Source of the DNA: Pararhizobium antarcticum
Lineage (GTDB): Bacteria; Pseudomonadota; Alphaproteobacteria; Rhizobiales; Rhizobiaceae
Length of the DNA stretch: 50,621 nucleotides
Assembly (NCBI RefSeq): GCF_001885585.1
Contig: NZ_LSRP01000092.1
Span: forward strand, 1-50,621
Direction of reading: 5' to 3'
Shown: piece after piece, positions 35,001 through 44,157 of the stretch
Layout of the letters: every line of letters begins with the position of its first letter
Position numbering within the stretch: the first letter of the stretch is position 1
Made by a program: the position numbers and the translations under genes
The notes under the pieces: generated by a model
Databases searched by the model: none
The model's input: only the letters and a program-made list of their open reading frames with translations
What the model was told of the DNA's origin: nothing

Positions 35001-35765
35001 TTGGCGCGGCTTTTGACAGATGCGGACGGCAGCCCGGTTGCCATTGAAAACCCACACGGCAGCAGCCCGGTGGTCCTGGTGTGCGAGCATGCCTCGCGTC
35101 GCCTGCCGCAGGACATGGGGAACCTTGGCCTTGGGCCGGAGGCACTCGAGAGCCATATTTCCTGGGATCCAGGCGCTCTGGCGGTTTCGCTAAGAATGGT
35201 CGAACAGCTCGACGCGACCTTGTTCTATCAGCGGTTTTCGCGGCTCGTCTATGATTGCAACCGGCCACCGGAAGCGGAGGCTGCAATGCCGGCGGTCAGC
35301 GAAATTTACGACATTCCGGGCAATGCCGGTCTGTCGGCCGAACAAAGGCTGGCGCGGACGCAGGCGATCTACGATCCGTTCCGCAACGGGCTTGCCGATC
35401 TCATCGCTGCCCGTGCGGCAGCGGGCCAGCCGACTGTGCTGGTGACGATGCATAGCTTCACGCCGGTCTACCACGGCAAGCCGCGTTCTGTGGAAGTCGG
35501 CATTTTACACGACACCGATGCAAGGCTGGCGGATGCGATGCTGGCGGCCGCGGCAGGCGCGGCCTTCGATACGCGCCGCAACGAGCCCTATGGGCCGATC
35601 GACGGTGTCACGCATACATTGATCGAGCATGGCTTGAAGAATGGCCTGCTCAACGCAATGATCGAGATCCGCAACGATCTCGTTTCCGATGATGTCGGCC
35701 AGAAGGTCATGGCCGATTATCTGGTGGGGTTGCTGGGCCAGGGCCTGGCGTCACTGCCGAAATAA
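35001..35765 (+). CDS. N-formylglutamate amidohydrolase family protein
   Basis: A 254-residue FGase-family hydrolase (zinc-dependent). Family features: LVCEHASRRLPQDMGNLGL near residue 27, 'YDCNRPPEAEAAMPAVSEIY', VLVTMHSFTPVYHGKPRSVEVG and the C-terminal 'HTLIEHGLKNGLLNAMIEIR' plus ND. Family members release glutamate from N-formylglutamate in histidine breakdown, but many act on other acyl or glutamyl amides. The start is uncertain: only TTG codons fit (35001 or 35013). It precedes a TRAP transporter and a glutamine-synthetase-like ligase, so a role in cleaving a glutamyl amide made by that ligase is a reasonable guess. Confidence 0.85.
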   Translation: MARLLTDADGSPVAIENPHGSSPVVLVCEHASRRLPQDMGNLGLGPEALESHISWDPGALAVSLRMVEQLDATLFYQRFSRLVYDCNRPPEAEAAMPAVSEIYDIPGNAGLSAEQRLARTQAIYDPFRNGLADLIAARAAAGQPTVLVTMHSFTPVYHGKPRSVEVGILHDTDARLADAMLAAAAGAAFDTRRNEPYGPIDGVTHTLIEHGLKNGLLNAMIEIRNDLVSDDVGQKVMADYLVGLLGQGLASLPK

Positions 35766-35903
35766 AAGACCTGGGGAATGGTTTTGTTGGCCGCGGTTGA
35801 AGGTTTCGGCGCTGCACGGGAGAGATAACGCATATGCATCAGTTTGTGCTGCCAAAGGCGCTTTGCGGCATCTGGGTATGCCCGGTCAGGGGAGGCCGGG
35901 TCG

Positions 35904-36413
35904 ATGCCTGAATTCATCAAGACCTATGTCCGCGTCGTGGATGCCTTCAACCGGCGTGTCGGCATTTTTGCCATGTACCTGATTTTTGTCATGCTTGGCA
36001 TCCTGCTCTACTCATCCGTTTCGAAAGCGTTCCACCTGCCGGCAAACTGGACGCTCGAATCCGCGCAGTTCACGATGGCGGCCTATTTCATGCTCGGCGG
36101 CGCCTTTGCGATGCAGATGGGTGACCATGTGCGCATGGATCTTTTCTATGGCTCCTTGTCGCTTCGCAGGCGGGCGATGATCGATCTCGTCACCTGCCTC
36201 GCCTTGATCACCTATCTCGGCTTCATGCTGTATGGCGGCATCTCCAGCACAACCTATGCCATCCGGTACGGCGAAAAGAGCTTTTCGGCCTGGGCACCCT
36301 ACATGGCGCCCATCAAGATCGTCATGACGTTCGGCGTCCTAATGATGCTGGCTCAGTCCTTCTCCGCACTCTTCAAGGATGTGGCCGAAGTCCGCGGAAA
36401 GCCGATCGCATGA
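35904..36413 (+). CDS. TRAP transporter small membrane subunit (DctQ-like)
   Basis: Four-helix membrane protein of 169 residues. Typical features are the first helix 'GIFAMYLIFVMLGILLYSSV' and the block 'TLESAQFTMAAYFMLGGAFA' followed by MQMGDHVRMDL. The start MPEFIKT has GGGGAGG before it; the open frame 20 codons upstream is not protein-like. Its stop overlaps the start of the large subunit gene (ATGA). It works with the DctM-like and binding-protein genes that follow in a sodium-driven uptake system. Confidence 0.92.
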   Translation: MPEFIKTYVRVVDAFNRRVGIFAMYLIFVMLGILLYSSVSKAFHLPANWTLESAQFTMAAYFMLGGAFAMQMGDHVRMDLFYGSLSLRRRAMIDLVTCLALITYLGFMLYGGISSTTYAIRYGEKSFSAWAPYMAPIKIVMTFGVLMMLAQSFSALFKDVAEVRGKPIA

Positions 36414-37732
36414 GTTATGAATTCATCGCCATAACAATGTTTTCCGCCATGATGGTGCTGCTCCTGACGGGCCAGCGTGTCTTTGCTGTCATCGGCTGTG
36501 TCGGTGTGGTCGCAGCCTATCTGCTTTGGGGAGACGGCGGTTCGGAACTCGGTTTCTCCTCCGCCATGAAGCTTGTTAAATGGTATCCGATGCTGACCCT
36601 GCCCATGTTCATTTTCATGGGTTACATGCTCTCGGAATCCGGCATAGCGGAAGACCTCTACAAGGCGTTTCATGTGTGGATGGGCCCGATCAACGGGGGC
36701 CTCGCGCTGGGCACGATTGGTCTCATGGTGATCATATCGGCGATGAACGGTCTTTCGGTTGCCGGCATGGCTATTGGCGCGACGATCGCGCTGCCGGAGC
36801 TTCTTCGGCGCGGCTACGACAAGACGATGGTGACCGGTGTGGTGCAGGGTGGCAGCACGCTTGGCATTCTCATTCCGCCGAGCGTGGTGCTGGTTCTCTA
36901 TGGAATGATCGCCCGCGTTCCGGTTGGTGAGCTTTGGCTGGCGGGGCTTTTTCCCGGCATGCTGATGGCAACGATGATGGCGGTCTATATCTACATCCGT
37001 TGCCGTATCAATCCGTCGCTCGGTCCTGCCTTGCCGGTTGAGGATCGCAACGTGCCGATGGGCGAAAAGCTGGCCCTGCTTTCGGCCGGTATCCTGCCAC
37101 TCGGCATCTTCGCAGTGATGATGGGACTGTTCCTGACGGGCACGACAAGTCTCGTCGAGAGTTCGGCTGTTGGCGCTGCTTCCTCTGCGGGCGTTGCCTG
37201 GCTTCGGGGCCGCCTGACCAGGAAACTCTGGACCGAAGTGTTGCAAAAGACGCTCGGTATCTCCTGCATGTTCATGTGGATTCTCCTGGCCTCGCTTTGC
37301 TTCGGCGCGGTGTTCGACGGTCTCGGCGCCGTCAAGTCGATCGAGCGTTTCTTCCTTGGAGACCTTGGTCTGACACCATGGCAGGTGTTGATCCTGATGC
37401 AGGTCTCCTTCATTGTCATGGGCATGTTCCTTGACGATACCGCCATGCTGGTCATCGTCGCGCCGCTCTACATTCCGCTGGTGCAGAAACTCGGTTTTGA
37501 CCTTGTCTGGTACGGCATTCTCTACACGATCACCTGCCAGATCGCCTACATCACGCCGCCCTTTGGCTACAACCTGTTCCTGATGAAGGCGATGGCGCCG
37601 CCGGAAATCGGCATCAGGGATATCTACAGGTCGATCTGGCCGTTCGTCGGCATCATGACAGCGAGCTTGCTTATCATCGCGCTGTTTCCGGAAATCGCCA
37701 CGTGGCTGCCGGACTACTACTACGCAAAATGA
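36410..37732 (+). CDS. TRAP transporter large membrane subunit (DctM-like)
   Basis: Polytopic permease of 440 residues with about 12 membrane segments. Family blocks: PMLTLPMFIFMGYMLSESG, 'GLSVAGMAIGATIALPELLR', 'GGSTLGILIPPSVVLVLYGM' and ITCQIAYITPPFGYNLFLMK. It carries the transport pathway of the TRAP system. Confidence 0.94.
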   Translation: MSYEFIAITMFSAMMVLLLTGQRVFAVIGCVGVVAAYLLWGDGGSELGFSSAMKLVKWYPMLTLPMFIFMGYMLSESGIAEDLYKAFHVWMGPINGGLALGTIGLMVIISAMNGLSVAGMAIGATIALPELLRRGYDKTMVTGVVQGGSTLGILIPPSVVLVLYGMIARVPVGELWLAGLFPGMLMATMMAVYIYIRCRINPSLGPALPVEDRNVPMGEKLALLSAGILPLGIFAVMMGLFLTGTTSLVESSAVGAASSAGVAWLRGRLTRKLWTEVLQKTLGISCMFMWILLASLCFGAVFDGLGAVKSIERFFLGDLGLTPWQVLILMQVSFIVMGMFLDDTAMLVIVAPLYIPLVQKLGFDLVWYGILYTITCQIAYITPPFGYNLFLMKAMAPPEIGIRDIYRSIWPFVGIMTASLLIIALFPEIATWLPDYYYAK

Positions 37733-37738
37733 TCCTGT

Positions 37739-37758
37739 GGCCGACCTCACGGTCGGCC
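37739..37758. terminator. Hairpin after the TRAP permease gene
   Basis: GGCCGACC-TCAC-GGTCGGCC, an 8-bp stem with a 4-base loop, six bases after the large-subunit stop and 111 bases before the binding-protein start. No T-run follows. It is likely an RNA-processing or attenuation element. Confidence 0.5.
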
Positions 37759-37869
37759 CTGTGATGGAAGACGGGAATAACAGGCCGCAAAAACAAACAA
37801 TAAACTCTGGACTTCGGAACAAGCGGTCTTTTCGGAGCACTTCAAAACTGGAAAAGAGGGAACAAAGCC

Positions 37870-38916
37870 ATGACAAGCAGACGCCAATTCCTGGGCAGGG
37901 CCGGTGCCGTGACGATCGGTGCCGCAACACTTGCTACACCCGGCATCGTAAAAGCGCAGAGTGCCATCAAGTGGCGCTTCCAGACCTATGCCGGCGCGGC
38001 GCTCGGAGAGCACGTCACCAAGCCCATCATCGATGCGATCAATATCGCCGCGAAGGGCGAACTCGAAATCGAACTTTTTTATGCCGACCAGATCGTCCCG
38101 ACGGGCGAACTGTTTCGCGCCTTGCAGAGCGGTACGATTGATGCCGTTCACTCCGATGACGATTCGATGGCCTCGCCAGCGGAAATCGCGGTGTTCGGCG
38201 GCTACTTCCCGCTCGCCACCAAGCAGATTCTGGATGTACCGGTGCTTTTCAAGCAATACGGCCTCGCTGACATCTGGAAGACAGCCTATGAAAAGGTCGG
38301 AGGGGTCGTATGGCTTTCTTCGTCGGGCCAGGATCCCTGCCACTTCAACACGAAAAAGCCGATCAACTCTCTCGCGGATATGCAGGGGCTTCGCCTTTAC
38401 ACCTTCCCGACGGCTGGCCGCTTCCTTGGCCAATTCGGTGTTGTCCCGGTGACAATTCCCTATGAAGACGCACAGGTTGCCGTGCAGACCGGTGAACTCG
38501 ATGGCATGGCCTGGTCGGGCATTACCGAGGACTACACGGTCGGTTGGGCCGATGTGACCGATTACTTCCTCACCAACAACATTTCCGGCGCGTGGATCGG
38601 CTCTTTCTTCGTCAATGAAAAGAAGTGGGCTGAACTGCCGGACCACCTCAAGAAACTGGTGATGACCGCCATCGAGGCTGGCAACAATTATCGTGACCAG
38701 TGGTACTGGGGCGGTGAGGCGAAGCTGCGCGCTGAGGGTACGAAGCTGAAACTGACGACCATTCCGGCAGAGGAATGGAAAGCTGTGGAAGACGCTGCAA
38801 AGGTGTTCTGGAAGGAAATCGCCGGACAGGGCGAAACTGCAGCCAAGGTCGTGAAGATCTTCGAAGACTACAATGCTGTGCTCCAGAAGGCAGGGCCTCC
38901 CTACACCAACGGCTGA
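37870..38916 (+). CDS. TRAP transporter substrate-binding protein (DctP family)
   Basis: Periplasmic binding protein of 348 residues with a twin-arginine signal (TSRRQFLGRAG, cleavage near KAQ|SA). The mature part begins IKWRFQTYAGAALGEHV. The ligand-binding block 'LADMQGLRLYTFPTAGRFLG' carries the family arginine that grips a carboxylate in most TRAP ligands. GAGGGAAC precedes the start. Hairpins lie on both sides of the gene, which probably permits a higher mRNA level for the binding protein. The ligand is unknown; a carboxylated amine or amino alcohol would suit the downstream enzymes. Confidence 0.92.
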   Translation: MTSRRQFLGRAGAVTIGAATLATPGIVKAQSAIKWRFQTYAGAALGEHVTKPIIDAINIAAKGELEIELFYADQIVPTGELFRALQSGTIDAVHSDDDSMASPAEIAVFGGYFPLATKQILDVPVLFKQYGLADIWKTAYEKVGGVVWLSSSGQDPCHFNTKKPINSLADMQGLRLYTFPTAGRFLGQFGVVPVTIPYEDAQVAVQTGELDGMAWSGITEDYTVGWADVTDYFLTNNISGAWIGSFFVNEKKWAELPDHLKKLVMTAIEAGNNYRDQWYWGGEAKLRAEGTKLKLTTIPAEEWKAVEDAAKVFWKEIAGQGETAAKVVKIFEDYNAVLQKAGPPYTNG

Positions 38917-38935
38917 AACGGCCTGTGAACACGTT

Positions 38936-38958
38936 GCTCCGGGCGCACGGCCCGGAGC
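38936..38958. terminator. Hairpin after the TRAP binding-protein gene
   Basis: GCTCCGGGC and GCCCGGAGC form a 9-bp stem with a 5-base loop, 19 bases after the stop. No T-run follows, so partial read-through into the ligase gene is likely. Confidence 0.55.
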
Positions 38959-39011
38959 GAACGCTCCGAATGAGAAACCCGGCAAGGGTCTGAACCGCCA
39001 GGATAAAGTCC

Positions 39012-40382
39012 ATGACCATGAATTACACATTCGAAGACCTGAAGAAGGATGTTGCCGAGGGCCGCATCGATACCGTCCTGGCCTGCCAGATCGACATGCA
39101 GGGCCGCCTGCTGGGCAAGCGTTTCCATGCGCAGTTCTTCGTTGACAGTGCCTGGGAGGAAACCCACAGCTGCAACTACCTGCTGGCCACCGACCTCGAG
39201 ATGGAAACCGTGCCGGGCTACAAGTCGACGAGCTGGGAAACCGGCTATGGCGACTACACGATGAAGCCGGATCTTTCGACCCTGCGGCGCATTCCCTGGC
39301 TCGAAGGCACAGCTCTTGTTCTTTGCGATCTGCTCGACCACCATACGCAAAAGGAAGTGCCGCATTCGCCGCGCGCCATCCTGAAAAAGCAGGTTGCCCG
39401 GCTCGAGGCCATGGGGCTCAAGGCCTTCATGGCGACCGAACTCGAATTTTTCCTCTTTGACCAGACCTATGACGACGCACGGGAAAGCGGTTACCGCAAC
39501 CTGCGGCTGGCAAGCGGCTACAATGAGGACTACCACATCTTCCAGACGACCAAGGAAGAGGACGTCATGCGGGCCATTCGCAATGGTCTGCAGGGCGCCG
39601 GCATTCCCGTGGAAAACACCAAGGGCGAAGCCTGGGCCGGTCAGGAAGAGGTGAATGTGCGTTATGCCGACGCGCTGACCATGGCCGACCGCCATGTCAT
39701 CATCAAGAACGGTTGCAAGGAAATCGCCTGGTCGAAGGGCAAGGCCATCACCTTCCTCGCCAAGTGGAACCAGCAGGCGGCCGGCTCGTCGTCGCACATT
39801 CACCAGTCGCTGTGGAGCGCTGACGGCAAGACGCCGAAATTCTTCGACAAGGACGGCCAGTATGGCATGTCGGAGCTGATGCGGCACTATGTGGCCGGGC
39901 TTCTCGCCCATGCCGGCGAGATCACCTATTTCCTCGCGCCCTATATCAACTCCTACAAGCGCTTTGTCGCCGGCACGTTTGCGCCGACCAAGGCGATCTG
40001 GTCGAAGGACAACCGCACGGCCGGCTACCGTCTCTGCGGCGAAGGGTCGAAGGGCATCCGCATCGAATGCCGCGTCGGTGGATCCGACCTTAACCCCTAC
40101 CTGGCGATGGCGGCCCTGATCGCGGCCGGCATTGCCGGCATCGAAGGCAAGATGGAGCTCGAGGCACCGTTTGTCGGCGACGCCTATGCCGGCAAGAACA
40201 TCCGCGAAATCCCGCGCACGCTGCGCGATGCGGCTGCCGCACTGAACGGTTCGAAGATGCTGCTCGATGCGTTCGGCGAGGACGTGATCGAGCATTACAC
40301 CCGCGCTGCCGATTGGGAGCAGGAGGAATACGACCGCAAAATCACGGATTGGGAGGTGGCGCGCGGGTTCGAACGGGCCTGA
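39012..40382 (+). CDS. Glutamine-synthetase-family ligase (gamma-glutamyl amide synthetase type)
   Basis: ATP-dependent ligase of 456 residues. GS signatures: 'AFMATELEFFLFDQ' (metal-binding Glu), GEAWAGQEEVNVRYADAL, 'ITFLAKWNQQAAGSSSHIHQ' (ATP/His block) and 'IRIECRVGGSDLNPYLAMAA' (Glu-binding Arg). The N-terminus 'QIDMQGRLLGKRFHAQFF' is that of PuuA/IpuC/GlnT-type proteins rather than housekeeping GlnA. Such enzymes join glutamate to an amine or amino alcohol. Together with the alcohol and aldehyde dehydrogenases behind it, the gene suggests amine breakdown through gamma-glutamyl intermediates. The amine is unknown. An alternative ATG lies two codons downstream. Confidence 0.88.
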   Translation: MTMNYTFEDLKKDVAEGRIDTVLACQIDMQGRLLGKRFHAQFFVDSAWEETHSCNYLLATDLEMETVPGYKSTSWETGYGDYTMKPDLSTLRRIPWLEGTALVLCDLLDHHTQKEVPHSPRAILKKQVARLEAMGLKAFMATELEFFLFDQTYDDARESGYRNLRLASGYNEDYHIFQTTKEEDVMRAIRNGLQGAGIPVENTKGEAWAGQEEVNVRYADALTMADRHVIIKNGCKEIAWSKGKAITFLAKWNQQAAGSSSHIHQSLWSADGKTPKFFDKDGQYGMSELMRHYVAGLLAHAGEITYFLAPYINSYKRFVAGTFAPTKAIWSKDNRTAGYRLCGEGSKGIRIECRVGGSDLNPYLAMAALIAAGIAGIEGKMELEAPFVGDAYAGKNIREIPRTLRDAAAALNGSKMLLDAFGEDVIEHYTRAADWEQEEYDRKITDWEVARGFERA

Positions 40383-40482
40383 CGCCACATTTCGGGTGCA
40401 GTCGCGCCCTATCAGCCACGGACAGGCCAGGGTCTTTCCGTGGCAAAATCATTCTCTAGGACGACAAGACAGGAAGATGATC

Positions 40483-41862
40483 ATGACCATGATCCAGTGC
40501 ATTTCCCCGATCGATGGATCGGTTTATGCGGAACGTCCGGCGATGGAGGCGACCGCCGCATCGGCGGTCGTTGCCCGCGCCCGCGCCGCGCAGAAGGACT
40601 GGGCAAAACGCCCGGTCGAGGACCGCGTCAAGCTGGTGCTATCCGGTGTCGCACGGCTCAACGAAATGGTCGACGAGGTCGTGCCGGAACTCGCCTGGCA
40701 GATGGGCCGGCCGATCCGCTATGGCGGTGAATTCCGCGGCTTCAACGAACGCTCCAACTATGTCGCGACCATTGCTGCCGATGCGCTGGCGCCGATCGTC
40801 GTCGAGGACAGCGCCAGCTTCGAGCGCCGGATCGAGCGGGTCGCACACGGCGTCGTGTTTGTCATCGCGCCGTGGAACTACCCCTATATGACGGCGATCA
40901 ACACTGTCGCGCCGGCTCTGATGGCGGGCAACACCGTGATCATCAAACATGCCAGCCAGACGATCCTTGTCGGCGAGCGCATGGTGCGGGCCTTTGTCGA
41001 GGCCGGTGTGCCGGAAGACGTGTTCCAGAATATCTTCCTTGATCACGCAACGACCTCGTCGCTGATCGCCGCCAAAAGCTTCGATTTCATCAACTTCACC
41101 GGCTCCGTCGAGGGCGGCCGATCGATCGAGCGCGCCGCTGCGGGAACGTTCACCGGCCTTGGCCTCGAGCTGGGCGGCAAGGATCCGGGTTACGTGATGG
41201 AGGATGCGGATCTCGATGCGGCCGTCGAGACGCTGATGGACGGTGCGATGTTCAATTCGGGGCAGTGCTGCTGCGGTATCGAACGCATCTACGTCAACGA
41301 AAACCTCTATGACGATTTCGTCGAGAAAGCCGTCGCCTTTGCCTCCGCCTATACGCTCGGCAATCCCCTCGAGCAGGAAACCACGCTCGGGCCGATGGCC
41401 CACAAGCGGTTTGCCGCGGAGGTCCGTGCTCAGACGGCGGAAGCCATTGCCAAGGGCGCAAAAGCGCTTGTCGACCCGAAACTGTTTCCGGCTGATGACG
41501 GCGGCGCCTATCTTGCACCACAGGTTCTGGTCGATGTCGATCACTCGATGAAGGTGATGACCGAAGAGAGTTTCGGGCCGGTCGTCGGCATCATGAAGGT
41601 GAAGTCCGACGCCGAAGCGCTTGGCCTCATGAACGACTGCAAATACGGTTTGACGACGTCGCTCTGGACCAAGGATGCAGAGCGCGCAGCCCGGATAGGC
41701 CAGGACCTTGAAACCGGTACTGTTTTCATGAACCGCGCCGATTATCTCGATCCGGCACTCTGCTGGACCGGCGTCAAGGAAACCGGCCGTGGCGGATCGC
41801 TGTCGGTCATCGGTTTCCAGAACCTGACCCGCCCGAAATCCTATCACCTGAAGAAAGCCTGA
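40483..41862 (+). CDS. NAD(P)-dependent aldehyde dehydrogenase
   Basis: Aldehyde dehydrogenase of 459 residues with VIAPWNYPYMTAIN (128-140), the general base in LELGGKDP (Glu229) and the catalytic Cys263 in FNSGQCCCGIER. 'TEESFGPVVGIMKV' is the conserved late motif. The ATG was chosen for its spacing from AGGA; ATGs two codons before and after are close rivals. It would oxidise the aldehyde formed by the iron-type alcohol dehydrogenase three bases downstream. Confidence 0.92.
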   Translation: MTMIQCISPIDGSVYAERPAMEATAASAVVARARAAQKDWAKRPVEDRVKLVLSGVARLNEMVDEVVPELAWQMGRPIRYGGEFRGFNERSNYVATIAADALAPIVVEDSASFERRIERVAHGVVFVIAPWNYPYMTAINTVAPALMAGNTVIIKHASQTILVGERMVRAFVEAGVPEDVFQNIFLDHATTSSLIAAKSFDFINFTGSVEGGRSIERAAAGTFTGLGLELGGKDPGYVMEDADLDAAVETLMDGAMFNSGQCCCGIERIYVNENLYDDFVEKAVAFASAYTLGNPLEQETTLGPMAHKRFAAEVRAQTAEAIAKGAKALVDPKLFPADDGGAYLAPQVLVDVDHSMKVMTEESFGPVVGIMKVKSDAEALGLMNDCKYGLTTSLWTKDAERAARIGQDLETGTVFMNRADYLDPALCWTGVKETGRGGSLSVIGFQNLTRPKSYHLKKA

Positions 41863-41865
41863 CCG

Positions 41866-43011
41866 ATGACCATCACAGCCAACTGGAGCTACCCGACATC
41901 CATCAAGTTCGGGGCAGGGCGCATCAAGGAACTCGCGGATCACTGCAAGGCGCTCGGTATCAAGAACCCGCTTTTGATCACCGACCGTGGTCTGGCCCCG
42001 ATGCCGATCACGCAGAATGCGCTCGCTATTCTCGATGCTGCTGGTCTTGGCCGCGCGCTGTTCGCCGATGTCGATTCAAACCCGACCGACGTCAATCTCG
42101 ACGCCGGCGTCAAGGCATTCAAGTCCGGCGGCCATGATGGCGTCATCGCATTCGGCGGTGGTTCCGGCCTCGATCTCGGCAAGTGCGTCGCCTTCATGGC
42201 CGGACAGAGCCGCCCGGTCTGGGATTTCGAGGATGTCGGCGACTGGTGGACCCGTGCCAGCGTCGACGGCATCGCGCCGATCATTGCCGTACCGACGACA
42301 GCCGGCACCGGATCGGAAGTCGGTCGCGCCTCGGTCATCACCAATTCGGAGACGCATACCAAGAAGGTCATCTTCCATCCGAAGTTCCTGCCGGCGATCA
42401 CCATCTGCGATCCGGAGCTGACGGTTGGCATGCCGAAGGTCATTACGGCCGGGACAGGCATGGATGCGTTCGCCCATTGCCTGGAAGCCTATTGCTCGCC
42501 GTTCTATCATCCGATGTCGGCCGGCATTGCGCTCGAAGGCCTGCGTCTCGTCAAGGACTACCTGCCGCGCGCTTACAAGGACGGAACTGACATCGAGGCG
42601 CGAGCCCACATGATGTCGGCGGCCGCGATGGGGGCTGTCGCCTTCCAGAAGGGGCTCGGCGCCATCCATTCGCTGTCGCATCCTGTTGGAGCCATCTACA
42701 ACACCCATCACGGCATGACCAATGCTGTTGTCATGCCGCCGGTGCTACGCTTCAATCGGCCGGCCATCGAGGGCAAGATCGGCATGGCTGCTGCCTATCT
42801 TGGGATATCCGGCGGCTTCAACGGCTTTTATGACTATGTGTTGCAGTTGCGCGCGGACCTCGGTGTTCCCGACAGGCTGTCGGCGCTTGGCGTCGGCACC
42901 GACCGCATTGATGAAATGGCGGCGATGGCCATCGTCGATCCGACGGCTGGCGGCAATCCGGTCGAACTGACGCTCGACGCTGCCAAGAGCCTGTTCAGGG
43001 ACTGCATCTAG
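41866..43011 (+). CDS. Iron-containing alcohol dehydrogenase
   Basis: Type III (iron-dependent) alcohol dehydrogenase of 381 residues. The nucleotide-binding motif is AFGGGSGLDLGKCVAF (about 91-106), followed by PTTAGTGSEVG. Metal ligands lie in MDAFAHCLEAY, AIHSLSHPVGAIYNTHHG and the preceding Asp. Only three bases separate it from the aldehyde dehydrogenase gene, and a hairpin follows, so it ends this transcription unit. The expected substrate is the alcohol group of a gamma-glutamyl amino alcohol (inference). Confidence 0.92.
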   Translation: MTITANWSYPTSIKFGAGRIKELADHCKALGIKNPLLITDRGLAPMPITQNALAILDAAGLGRALFADVDSNPTDVNLDAGVKAFKSGGHDGVIAFGGGSGLDLGKCVAFMAGQSRPVWDFEDVGDWWTRASVDGIAPIIAVPTTAGTGSEVGRASVITNSETHTKKVIFHPKFLPAITICDPELTVGMPKVITAGTGMDAFAHCLEAYCSPFYHPMSAGIALEGLRLVKDYLPRAYKDGTDIEARAHMMSAAAMGAVAFQKGLGAIHSLSHPVGAIYNTHHGMTNAVVMPPVLRFNRPAIEGKIGMAAAYLGISGGFNGFYDYVLQLRADLGVPDRLSALGVGTDRIDEMAAMAIVDPTAGGNPVELTLDAAKSLFRDCI

Positions 43012-43031
43012 CACGCCTTGTGACGGTATAG

Positions 43032-43059
43032 CCCGGCGGCTTTGCAAAGAGCCGCCGGG
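43032..43059. terminator. Strong hairpin at the end of the dehydrogenase operon
   Basis: CCCGGCGGCT and AGCCGCCGGG form a perfect 10-bp stem with an 8-base loop, 20 bases after the alcohol dehydrogenase stop. The following bases lack a T-run, so it may need Rho or act only as an mRNA end. Confidence 0.6.
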
Positions 43060-43128
43060 AAACGGCCTTCCCCGATACCGGTTTTTAATCAATATCGCGT
43101 ACATCCCTTCTGAAAAGGGAGTGTGGCG

Positions 43129-44157
43129 GTGTCGAAAAAGCCGGAACTTGCGACGGGAACTGTGGCTCTGTCGGTCGTCATTCCCTGTTACAACGAACGC
43201 GACGGCATGGCCGAGATGTATCGACGCGTCACCGCTGCCTGCGAGGCGCAGGTGGGCGACGAGTTTGAAATCGTTCTGGTGATCGACGGGGCGACGGACG
43301 GCACCCGCGAGGCTGCGTTCAGCCTTGCCCAGACGGATGGCCGGATTGTCGTCATCGATCTCTCCCGCAATTTTGGACACCAGATTGCCCTGACCGCCGG
43401 TCTTGAGTTCTGTCGCGGCGAACGCATTCTGGTTCTCGACGCCGATCTCCAGGATCCGCCGGAACTGCTCGGACCCATGATGGCGCGCATGGACGAGGGC
43501 TTTGATGTCGTCTACGGCCAGCGGCTGAAGCGCGAAGGTGAGAGCTGGTTCAAGAAGGCGACGGCCGCCCTGTTTTATCGACTGATGCGCAAGATGGTCG
43601 ACATCGATCTCGCTGCCGACACCGGCGATTTCCGCCTCATGAACCGCCGCACGCTCCAGCACCTCAACGCCATGCCGGAGCACTACCGGTTCATTCGCGG
43701 CATGGTCAACTGGATCGGCCTGAAGCAGACGGCCTTTCATTATCAGCGGCAGGCGCGGTTTGCCGGGACGACCCATTACCCGCTGCGCAAGATGTTGCTT
43801 CTGGCGATCGACGCCATGACCAGCTTTTCCATCGTGCCCTTGCGGCTGGCCTCGCATCTCGGCCTGCTCTTCGGTTTCATCGGCCTGCTGACGCTGGGCT
43901 ATACGCTGTTTTCCTGGCTGAGCGGCGATGTGCTGCCGGGCTGGACCAGTATTGCCGCTATCGTGCTGGTCCTGGGCAGCGTGCAATTGCTGATGCTGGG
44001 CATATTCGGTGAATATCTCGGCCGGATGTACATGGAGACCAAGCGCCGGCCGCTCTATGTCGTCAACGAGATCGTCCGTTTTGACCGGGCGGCAGAGACG
44101 AAGGCATCGCCTGTGCATGACCTTCAGGCCTTGCTGGAGGAGCGGAACCGTGCTTGA
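43129..44157 (+). CDS. Family 2 glycosyltransferase, polyprenyl-phosphate sugar synthase (GtrB/DPM1 type)
   Basis: Membrane-anchored GT2 enzyme of 342 residues. The catalytic domain has SVVIPCYNERDGM, 'IVVIDLSRNFGHQIALTAGL' and the metal-binding motif VLDADLQDPPELL. Two C-terminal transmembrane helices (about 230-300) follow, and 'MYMETKRRPLYVV' ends the family domain. It should transfer a sugar from a nucleotide to undecaprenyl phosphate on the cytoplasmic face. The GTG start was chosen because AAGGGAG lies seven bases before it; an earlier GTG is too close. It is the first gene of a four-gene operon with a GtrA-type protein. Confidence 0.9.
   Translation: MSKKPELATGTVALSVVIPCYNERDGMAEMYRRVTAACEAQVGDEFEIVLVIDGATDGTREAAFSLAQTDGRIVVIDLSRNFGHQIALTAGLEFCRGERILVLDADLQDPPELLGPMMARMDEGFDVVYGQRLKREGESWFKKATAALFYRLMRKMVDIDLAADTGDFRLMNRRTLQHLNAMPEHYRFIRGMVNWIGLKQTAFHYQRQARFAGTTHYPLRKMLLLAIDAMTSFSIVPLRLASHLGLLFGFIGLLTLGYTLFSWLSGDVLPGWTSIAAIVLVLGSVQLLMLGIFGEYLGRMYMETKRRPLYVVNEIVRFDRAAETKASPVHDLQALLEERNRA

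Noticed and set aside
36353-37930. 525-codon minus-strand frame opposite the TRAP permease
   Set aside because: It is an antisense shadow full of His, Arg and Asp with no domain.
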